A stretch of DNA of 18,744 nt, taken from contig SKLG01000286.1 of assembly GCA_007123335.1 (NCBI GenBank), positions 1 through 18,744 on the forward strand, in the 5' to 3' direction. The first letter of the stretch is position 1. Each line of letters starts with the position of its first letter. Positions 13,268-18,744 of the stretch are shown here, in pieces. The notes below the pieces were generated by a model that saw nothing but the letters and a program-made list of their open reading frames with translations, searched no databases and was not told the DNA's origin. A program made the translations under genes and the position numbers. The DNA comes from Anaerolineae bacterium (GTDB taxonomy: Bacteria; Chloroflexota; Anaerolineae; UBA1429).

Positions 13268-14962
13268 ATGGTGACGCATTGTACCACCGCCAAGAGTTGC
13301 TGTTGTTTCGCACGCACGGTCCTATTGATTTTTCTGCTATTTAGCACATGTTCAAGTGTATTGGCCTCAGTGATACATGCTCAACAAGATCTGGATGCTA
13401 TGAGCAATTTGGGCAGAGAAGAGCTTGGGCGTGCTGCCTCGGCAGCGCCGCAAAAAGGGATTTCCTACACCGGCTGGTGGGCGGGTGAATACCAGCGACC
13501 CAGCGCCGACCTCTCGCTGCAACGCCTCGCTACTACCGGCGCCGATTGGATAGCCCTGATCGTGACTGCGCATCAGGACGGCCCTGCTGCCACCACTATC
13601 AATCGTCTTCACGACCCCACTCCAACCGACGCCGATCTGATACACGTGATTCAGAACGCGCACAACCTGGGACTCAGGGTAATGCTCAAGCCCCATTTGG
13701 ATCTGCCCAACGAGCGCGAGACCGGCATCTGGCGAGGATACATTGGCACCGAGTTCACCAAGGAGAGCGAGTGGGCGGCGTGGTTTGCCGCCTATACCGA
13801 CTTTATCGTCCATTACGCCAAGTTGGCCCAACAACATGGTGCGGACCAGTTCTGTGTGGGCACTGAGCTACTGGGCACCACCCATCGTGAGGAGGATTGG
13901 CGCCGAGTGGTTGCGGCGGTTCGCGCGGTCTATGATGGTCCCCTGGTTTACGCTGCCCTGCACGGCGGTGAAGAAACCTCGATCACTTGGTGGGATGCAC
14001 TGGACTTTATCGGCGTGGACGCTTACTATCGGCTTAACGAGTGCAATCTGGGCCTCACGTGCCCCACGGTAGAAGAGTTGATGGCCGCCTGGGAGGAGCC
14101 CAAGCGGATCCTCGCAGATCTCTCCGCCCGTCACAATCGGCCGATCCTGCTCACAGAGATCGGCTATCGCAGTTTTCGTGGCTGTACCCATCAGCCCTGG
14201 GATTCCTGGGTAGAGGGGCCATTGGATCTACAAGAGCAGGCAAACGCTTACGAGGCAACCTTTCGCAGCCTCTATCACGAGCCATGGCTTGGGGGGATGT
14301 TCTGGTGGCAATGGCGGGCTGACATCTTTCTCAGCGGTCCGCACAACGACGGGTTCACACCGGTCGGCAAACCTGCCGAGGATGTGCTCCGCGCCTGGTA
14401 TGGCGGCGAACCCACTCCCCTGGAGCAAATCGATTGGCCCGACTATGACCGTACCCTCGATGTCTACCATGATCAGTTGGTATCCCCTTGGGAGAATTGG
14501 TCATGGGGCGCCGAGTTACGCTTTGACGCTCGAGAGCACGTGCATGCAGGAACCCAGGCTATCGCTGCCACCCTTGACCCTTATGGCGCTCTATCATTTT
14601 GGCGCCCCTCCTTTTCCACCTCCACCTACCGCTGGCTCGAGTTTGCCGTGCTGGGTAGCCGTGACGATATTCGCCTCCACGTCTACCTCGAGTCAGAGTG
14701 CGGCGCCGGTTTATGTCATGTACCGGTGAACGATCCACGCCACATTGTGGCGGGCAGCATCAGTAGCAGAGAATGGCGCATGGTACGCCTACCCCTAGAT
14801 TACCTAAACGCCCCCGACGTGCAGGTGAACCGCATCTCCATTCAGAACCAGGATGGATCGCGATCCGCAACACTGTGGATTGACCAGATCCGTTTCGTTG
14901 CCGCACAGGATATACAGCCGCTGGGGACCGTTTTTATCCCCCTGTCGATCAACTTTCGTTGA
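13268..14962 (+). CDS. Secreted GH113-like TIM-barrel glycoside hydrolase with C-terminal beta-sandwich domain
   Basis: A signal peptide spans about residues 1-38 (TVLLIFLLFSTCSSVLASV, probable cut near VIHA-QQ). The barrel, about residues 63-380, starts GISYTGWWAGEY. It resembles family GH113 (beta-mannanase-like), with a likely acid/base Glu200 (FCVGTELLGT) and nucleophile Glu297 (PILLTEIGYRS). Supporting aromatic motifs are FIGVDAYY and GMFWWQWRAD. Residues about 395-550 form a beta-sandwich (WGAELRFDAREHV, LWIDQIRFV) like carbohydrate-binding modules, and the protein ends GTVFIPLSINFR. The likely job is cutting beta-mannan or a related polysaccharide outside the cell; the substrate is uncertain. 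ATG 13268 follows GGAGAG closely. The 491-bp upstream gap carries the 11-bp repeat array, a candidate promoter and a hairpin. Confidence 0.82.
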   Translation: MVTHCTTAKSCCCFARTVLLIFLLFSTCSSVLASVIHAQQDLDAMSNLGREELGRAASAAPQKGISYTGWWAGEYQRPSADLSLQRLATTGADWIALIVTAHQDGPAATTINRLHDPTPTDADLIHVIQNAHNLGLRVMLKPHLDLPNERETGIWRGYIGTEFTKESEWAAWFAAYTDFIVHYAKLAQQHGADQFCVGTELLGTTHREEDWRRVVAAVRAVYDGPLVYAALHGGEETSITWWDALDFIGVDAYYRLNECNLGLTCPTVEELMAAWEEPKRILADLSARHNRPILLTEIGYRSFRGCTHQPWDSWVEGPLDLQEQANAYEATFRSLYHEPWLGGMFWWQWRADIFLSGPHNDGFTPVGKPAEDVLRAWYGGEPTPLEQIDWPDYDRTLDVYHDQLVSPWENWSWGAELRFDAREHVHAGTQAIAATLDPYGALSFWRPSFSTSTYRWLEFAVLGSRDDIRLHVYLESECGAGLCHVPVNDPRHIVAGSISSREWRMVRLPLDYLNAPDVQVNRISIQNQDGSRSATLWIDQIRFVAAQDIQPLGTVFIPLSINFR

Positions 14963-14971
14963 CGCATACGC

Positions 14972-14994
14972 AGCTCGATACAGCGGATCGAGCT
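14972..14994 (+). terminator. Candidate terminator after the glycosidase gene
   Basis: AGCTCGAT (14972-14979) and ATCGAGCT (14987-14994) form a perfect 8-bp stem around ACAGCGG, 10 bases after the stop, followed by only TTGGG. The weak T-run makes it a poor intrinsic terminator, but the position fits. The stretch from here to the thrS promoter at 15091 holds nothing else I can identify. Confidence 0.45.
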
Positions 14995-15090
14995 TTGGGC
15001 CGGATGCATTCAGCTGCTCCATCTTGTCCGGCGAAGGCATTCTCGTCGACCTTGACATGAGCTAATCCTGGGCGAGACGGCACAATCGCT

Positions 15091-15119
15091 TTGTCATTCA
15101 GCCCACTCTGTGCTATAGT
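15091..15119 (+). promoter_or_regulatory. Strong promoter of the thrS T-box leader
   Basis: TTGTCA (15091-15096) and TATAGT (15114-15119) are 17 bp apart, and the -10 is extended by TGC at 15111-15113. Transcription would start near 15126, giving a leader of about 320 bases, the usual size for a T-box. Confidence 0.75.
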
Positions 15120-15125
15120 GATACC

Positions 15126-15416
15126 ATACGAATCGAAAAGCATAATAGCGTTGATCAGGTCGAGTAACTGCCGATATGCCGACAGGGAGTGGAAGGCACC
15201 GATTGAGACCTTCCTCGTGCGGACGGCGGTGAAAACCCCCTGTGAGCTGGCTCTGGAACCCATGCGGCGGTATAGGTCGTCTGGCACTATGGAGCCCCGG
15301 ATGCCCCGTTATCGGCGACAAGGAGGACAGAGGCAGCGTCAAAAGACGTTGCCCATGTCGAACTTGGGTGGAACCGCGCAGGCACGGCCTCTCGCCCCAG
15401 GGTGAGAGGCCGTTTT
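15126..15416 (+). promoter_or_regulatory. T-box riboswitch (tRNA-Thr sensing) controlling thrS
   Basis: T-box leaders read uncharged tRNA and let transcription continue only when it is bound. Stem I is visible: CAGG/CCTG (15156-15159 with 15239-15242), AGTA (15163-15166) opposite GAA (15231-15233) as the S-turn, ACTGCCG/CGGCGGT (15167-15173 with 15224-15230), and a distal GGAAGG/CCTTCC hairpin (15191-15214). The specifier after GAA is ACC (15235-15237), a Thr codon. CAGCGTC-AAAA-GACGTTG (15334-15351) fits stem III. The T-box TGGAACCGCG is at 15369-15378; TGGA implies a tRNA with U before CCA. In the antiterminator, CTTGGG pairs with CCCAGG (15396-15401) and GCG with CGC (15393-15395), which would break the terminator stem. 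The start coordinate is estimated from the promoter. Confidence 0.9.
15385..15416 (+). terminator. T-box intrinsic terminator
   Basis: CGGCCTCTCGCC (15385-15396) pairs along all 12 positions (one G-T) with GGTGAGAGGCCG (15401-15412) around the loop CCAG, followed by TTTT (15413-15416). Bases 15393-15401 are also used by the antiterminator, so the two structures exclude each other. It ends 33 bases before the thrS ATG. Confidence 0.92.
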
Positions 15417-15448
15417 ATATTGGACCGTGAGGGATGGGAGGAAGCATC

Positions 15449-17188
15449 ATGTCAGCAGATGAACTGGAGGTATTGAGGCATTCGGCTGCCCATGTGATGG
15501 CCGAGGCCGTGCTCAAGTTATTCCCCGACGCCAAGTTCGGTATCGGGCCGGCCATCGAGAACGGTTTTTACTATGACTTTGATCTGCCTCGTCCACTGAC
15601 CCCTGAGGACCTGGAGGAGATCAAGAGCCTGATGAAGGAGAGCATCAAGGCTCGCATCCCCTTTGAGCGCCAAGAGATCAGCCGCGAGGAGGCTCGCGAG
15701 CTCTTTGACGACCAGCCCTACAAGCTAGAGCTCATCAAAGATATGCCAGAGGATGAGACGCTAACGGTGTATCGTCACGCCGATTTTGTCGACCTCTGTC
15801 GTGGGCCGCATGTGGAGCACACCAGCCAGCTCAAGGCCAACGCGTTGGATTTGCTCTCTATCGCCGGAGCCTATTGGCGAGGTGACGAAAACCGGCCCAT
15901 GTTGCAGCGCATCTATGGGACGATCTGGCGCGACAAGACCGAGCTACAAGCCTATCTAGAACATCTCAAAGAGATCGAGCGTCGCGATCACCGCCGACTG
16001 GGACAGGAATTGGATCTCTACAGCACCCACGAAGAGGCCGGCGCCGGGCTGGTTTACTGGCATCCCAAAGGTGGGCGCATCCGCACGACGATAGAAGACT
16101 TTTGGCGGCAACGTCACTACCAAAGCGGCTATGAGCTCCTCTACACGCCGCACATCGGCCGCGAATGGCTGTGGCAGACATCGGGACATCTTGGCTTCTA
16201 TGAGGAAGGGATGTATTCCCCTCTCGACATTGAGGGACAAAACTATTACCTCAAGCCGATGAACTGTCCTTTCCACATTCTGGTGTACCAGACCAAGCGA
16301 CGCTCCTATCGCGAGCTGCCGTTGCGCTGGGCCGAGCTGGGCACGGTCTATCGTTACGAACGCAGCGGCGTGCTCCATGGGCTGTTGCGGGTGCGTGGGT
16401 TCACCCAGGATGACGCCCATATCATCTGCACGCCAGAGCAGATCGAGGGGGAAATCCTGGGAGTGCTCCGCTTCTCGCTAGCGATATGGCGCGATTTTGG
16501 CTTTGCTGATGTGCACGCCTATCTGGCCACGCGCCCAGAAAAAGCGGTGGGCGAACCAGAACGCTGGGATCAAGCCACCGAGGCGCTGCGTACGGCGCTC
16601 GAGATCGAGGGGCTAGACTATGACCTCGATGAGGGAGGCGGCGCCTTTTATGGCCCCAAGATCGATCTCAAGATCAAAGATGCTCTGGGGCGTGAATGGC
16701 AGATGACAACGATCCAGTTTGACTTTAACGAGCCCGAGCGCTTTGACATGACCTATACCGGTGCCGATGGCCGTGATCATCGACCCTACATGGTGCATCG
16801 CGCGTTGCTGGGCTCGCTAGAACGCTTTTTCGGCGTGCTCATCGAGCACTATGCCGGGGCATTTCCCCTGTGGCTTGCGCCGGTGCAGGCGCGAATCATC
16901 CCCATCGCCGACCGCCACGTGGAATATGCCCGCGAGGTGGCAGCCAAACTCGCCCAGGCGAACCTCATCGCCGAGGTCGACGACAGCGGGGAACGCATGA
17001 ACGCCAAGATCCGTCGCGCCCAAATGGAGAAAATTCCTTATATGCTCGTCCTGGGTGATCGCGAGGCGGAGGATGGTACGGTGTCGGTGCGATTGCGCAC
17101 CGAGGAGAACCTGGGCGCTATGCCAGTCGACGATCTAATTGCGCGGGCCCAAGAGCTCATCGCATCGCGGAACAACCGCGATCTGTAG
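15449..17188 (+). CDS. thrS: Threonine--tRNA ligase without the N-terminal TGS domain
   Basis: ThrRS charges tRNA-Thr. The protein begins directly in the second-additional (editing) domain: HSAAH (11-15) and CRGPH (117-121) give the HxxxH and CxxxH pairs that clear mischarged Ser-tRNA-Thr. The class II core follows, with zinc ligands Cys273 (MNCPF), His324 (DDAHIIC) and His450 (MVHRALLGS). Motif 2 is YRYERSGVLHGLLRVRGFTQ (301-320) and motif 3 is around SLERFFGVLIEHY. An anticodon-binding domain ends the protein (about 477-579). At 579 residues it lacks the TGS domain of the usual roughly 640-residue enzyme. ATG 15449 is chosen because GGGAGG lies 7 bases upstream; the in-frame ATG 15434 has no comparable site. 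Expression is controlled by the T-box upstream. Confidence 0.96.
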   Translation: MSADELEVLRHSAAHVMAEAVLKLFPDAKFGIGPAIENGFYYDFDLPRPLTPEDLEEIKSLMKESIKARIPFERQEISREEARELFDDQPYKLELIKDMPEDETLTVYRHADFVDLCRGPHVEHTSQLKANALDLLSIAGAYWRGDENRPMLQRIYGTIWRDKTELQAYLEHLKEIERRDHRRLGQELDLYSTHEEAGAGLVYWHPKGGRIRTTIEDFWRQRHYQSGYELLYTPHIGREWLWQTSGHLGFYEEGMYSPLDIEGQNYYLKPMNCPFHILVYQTKRRSYRELPLRWAELGTVYRYERSGVLHGLLRVRGFTQDDAHIICTPEQIEGEILGVLRFSLAIWRDFGFADVHAYLATRPEKAVGEPERWDQATEALRTALEIEGLDYDLDEGGGAFYGPKIDLKIKDALGREWQMTTIQFDFNEPERFDMTYTGADGRDHRPYMVHRALLGSLERFFGVLIEHYAGAFPLWLAPVQARIIPIADRHVEYAREVAAKLAQANLIAEVDDSGERMNAKIRRAQMEKIPYMLVLGDREAEDGTVSVRLRTEENLGAMPVDDLIARAQELIASRNNRDL

Positions 17189-17210
17189 ATATAGCACATC
17201 GGCGACAATC

Positions 17211-17243
17211 GCCTAGGGGCAGGGCATCGTCCTGCCCCTAGGC
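17211..17243. repeat. Perfect 13-bp palindromic hairpin between thrS and the nucleotidyltransferase
   Basis: GCCTAGGGGCAGG (17211-17223) and CCTGCCCCTAGGC (17231-17243) pair perfectly around GCATCGT. It lies 23 bases after the thrS stop. On the minus strand it encodes the last nine residues and stop codon of the nucleotidyltransferase. It may terminate both convergent transcripts, but neither side has a U-tract. The GGGGCAGG core resembles dispersed intergenic palindromes, so it may be a REP-like element that landed on the gene end. Confidence 0.65.
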
Positions 17244-17566
17244 AAGTCAGTGGCTGCATGCACTATCTTTCCTTCTTTATCTGCCCAATATGGCCATGTC
17301 CCTGGCACTTGGCTGCGACGTTTGTACTCTGCTTCTGGGTACACGAGAATATCTACGCCAACGCCGACTGGGCCAATAGCCTGGCGCAGACGCACTGTTG
17401 CCTCACCACGATTCTGTACATGGGGCTGAATCACCAGGATATCCAGGTCCGAGTCCTCGGTAGCCTCACCGCGCCCGTGGGAACCAAACAAGATCACACG
17501 GCTAGGCTCGGCAACAGCCACGATGCGTTGGATGACCTGCTCCAGAGCCTGCTCGTCCATCACCAT
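17213..17566 (-). CDS. MNT-type (minimal) nucleotidyltransferase, partnerless in this window
   Basis: This is a 117-residue protein of the pol-beta-like minimal nucleotidyltransferase family. The signature is VILFGSHGRGEATEDSDLDIL: Gly28-Ser29, then Asp40 and Asp42, with a third acidic residue Asp72 in GVGVDILVYP. These proteins transfer NMP groups; many are antitoxins of HEPN-MNT modules that AMPylate a HEPN RNase toxin. No HEPN gene is adjacent here: thrS converges downstream and a dehydrogenase lies upstream. ATG 17566 is preferred over a longer frame to 17632 because GAGGAG lies 6 bases before it and the longer start would overlap the dehydrogenase end. It follows the dehydrogenase by 43 bases on the same strand. 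Its C-terminus (DLPRGRTMPCP) is encoded by the palindrome and may be acquired sequence. Confidence 0.85.
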   Translation of the reverse strand: MVMDEQALEQVIQRIVAVAEPSRVILFGSHGRGEATEDSDLDILVIQPHVQNRGEATVRLRQAIGPVGVGVDILVYPEAEYKRRSQVPGTWPYWADKEGKIVHAATDLPRGRTMPCP

Positions 17567-17609
17567 ACTCGTCTCCTCGATCCGCGCTGGAACTGGGAAT
17601 GATCCGTTC

Positions 17610-18671
17610 TCAGGCCGAATACTCGAGCACAACTTTGATGGTCTCCTCCGGACGCTCGTCGATAAAGCGATAGGCCTGGGGCGCCTCTTGATAGGAATAG
17701 CGCTGCGTCACCATCTCCTCGACCTGGAGCGCGCCGCGCGCCAACAGCTCGATGGCCGTGCGCGAGATGCGTTGTCGGTCCCACATGGGATGGAATCGGC
17801 TCGGGCAACCCCACACCGCCATGCTCGACACCAGGTTGAGTCGATTGTGGTGCCACTCTTCACCCAGACACACCGGCGTAGCCCCACCCTGATAGTAGCC
17901 CAGGGTCACTATCGTGCCGCCCATGTGGACCGCCCGCAAGGCGCCCTGCAGGCCGGCGTAATGGCCGCTGGCCTCGATGACCACATCGGCGCCATGGGGG
18001 GCGTTGGGCCGCATCTTGAGCGCCTCACCAGGGTCGCGCACAGCCGGATCGATGACGTCATCGACGCCCAGCGCTTCGGCGGCGTGGCGGCGCGTAGCGA
18101 TGGGATCGATAGCGGCGATATAGCTGGCGCCGTTGAGGCGCGCCAACTGGGCCACCAGCAGGCCGATGGCTCCCAGCCCAAAGACCGCCACGTGATCGCC
18201 CACCTTGATCTGAGCATCGTGGACCGCCGCTAACGCCACGCCGATCAGCGCGGCAAAGACGCCCTGTTCGGGAGTCACCCCTGCCGGCAGCACCTGCATG
18301 GGGATCTCTTTGGCGGCGTCCTGATCCATGTTCACGACGGTGGCAGTGCCGTGGGGGGTGGCCGTATGCACCAGATCACCCACGCGCACCTCCTGCACCT
18401 CCCGCCCCACCTCGACCACCTCACTGACCATCTCGTATCCCAGCCGCATGGGGCGAAAGCCGGGCTCCTCATTGGGCATAAAGACGCGATACTCCCGATC
18501 GAAATGCTTTTCCGCAAAGGGAGCCGTGCCCCGGTAGAGGTTCATTTCGGTACCGTGGCTGATGCCGCTGAGTACGCTACGCAGGCGCACATCCCGCGGC
18601 CCTAGAGGCGGATCGGGCAGTTCCTGCAATTCGAGATGCCTCGGCTCAATGAGCACGTATGTCTGGGCCAT
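17610..18671 (-). CDS. Medium-chain dehydrogenase/reductase, zinc ligands replaced
   Basis: The 353-residue product has the MDR two-domain fold: a GroES-like N-terminal domain and a Rossmann domain with VAVFGLGAIG (161-170). Asp189 at the end of the second strand (AAIDP) suggests NAD(H). In zinc alcohol dehydrogenases the catalytic ligands come from CxTD and GHE motifs. Here these read SGISHGTE (Ser38) and GYE (Tyr79), so the catalytic zinc is probably absent; the structural Cys cluster is also missing. SGIS.GTE is seen in MDR proteins annotated as BchC-like or threonine-dehydrogenase-like. The substrate is unknown. ATG 18671 is chosen because GGAGG sits just upstream. The in-frame ORF continues upstream to the window edge without support. 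The nucleotidyltransferase follows, likely on the same transcript. Confidence 0.87.
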   Translation of the reverse strand: MAQTYVLIEPRHLELQELPDPPLGPRDVRLRSVLSGISHGTEMNLYRGTAPFAEKHFDREYRVFMPNEEPGFRPMRLGYEMVSEVVEVGREVQEVRVGDLVHTATPHGTATVVNMDQDAAKEIPMQVLPAGVTPEQGVFAALIGVALAAVHDAQIKVGDHVAVFGLGAIGLLVAQLARLNGASYIAAIDPIATRRHAAEALGVDDVIDPAVRDPGEALKMRPNAPHGADVVIEASGHYAGLQGALRAVHMGGTIVTLGYYQGGATPVCLGEEWHHNRLNLVSSMAVWGCPSRFHPMWDRQRISRTAIELLARGALQVEEMVTQRYSYQEAPQAYRFIDERPEETIKVVLEYSA

Positions 18672-18744
18672 GGTGCCTCCTCTGAGTCGTGATAGAGTCG
18701 TCCCAACGACCTTATACCGATCTACCATTCTATCATAGCGCATC

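Noticed and set aside
14949..15287. Minus-strand ORF across the thrS leader
   Set aside because: It covers the promoter and T-box stem I, which explain the sequence; no ribosome site.
18672..18744. Promoter of the dehydrogenase (minus-strand TATGAT or TATAAG hexamers)
   Set aside because: No matching -35 at proper spacing within the window; the real promoter may lie beyond the edge.

Overview
This is an 18.7-kb stretch of bacterial chromosome with moderately high GC and dense genes. It carries housekeeping genes (rplS, rnhB, gyrA, thrS) mixed with poorly characterised accessory genes. I see no insertion sequence, prophage, CRISPR array, rRNA or tRNA. Chloroflexota (Anaerolineae-like) is my best guess for the source. 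The clues are a Pro/Thr-rich linker behind a lipobox, a secreted hydrolase ending in a short F-I-P-L...R tail, a T-box leader in front of thrS, and a eukaryote-like type IB topoisomerase. No marker-gene comparison was possible, so this stays an inference.

Left part (1-5.5 kb). The window opens inside a gene whose product ends in the active-site region of a eukaryotic-type DNA topoisomerase IB, followed by an unexpected GNAT-like domain. A small membrane protein (minus strand) diverges from a compact plus-strand group: rplS, then rnhB, then a DEDDh exonuclease fused to a WYL domain that overlaps rnhB. A new promoter then drives a probable Arg-rich leader ORF, an eIF2B-alpha-like protein and a cinA-type gene, linked by near-touching or overlapping start and stop codons.

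Middle (5.5-12.8 kb). gyrA carries an unusual basic, low-complexity C-terminal tail of about 143 residues, and a long stem-loop sits on its stop codon. Next come a membrane-anchored NTF2-like protein, an AlbA_2/GHKL-ATPase regulator, and a lipoprotein of the alpha/beta hydrolase fold that seems to lack its catalytic histidine. A DUF123 GIY-YIG nuclease converges on the lipoprotein; their stop codons overlap.

Right part (12.8-18.7 kb). The 491-bp gap before a secreted GH113-like glycosidase holds six consecutive 11-bp units with a shared CTGAC-like core, the geometry of OmpR/PhoB-family operators. A two-unit version of the same box lies between the small membrane protein and rplS. thrS is preceded by a strong promoter and a complete T-box leader: specifier ACC, a TGGAACCGCG T-box, and mutually exclusive antiterminator and terminator helices. 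From the right edge, a zinc-ligand-less MDR dehydrogenase and an orphan MNT-type nucleotidyltransferase run leftward towards thrS. They end in a perfect 13-bp palindrome that contains the nucleotidyltransferase stop codon.

The most novel-looking items are the topoisomerase IB-GNAT fusion, the 11-bp tandem operator shared by two intergenic regions, the leader ORF/eIF2B-like/CinA operon, and the basic GyrA tail.
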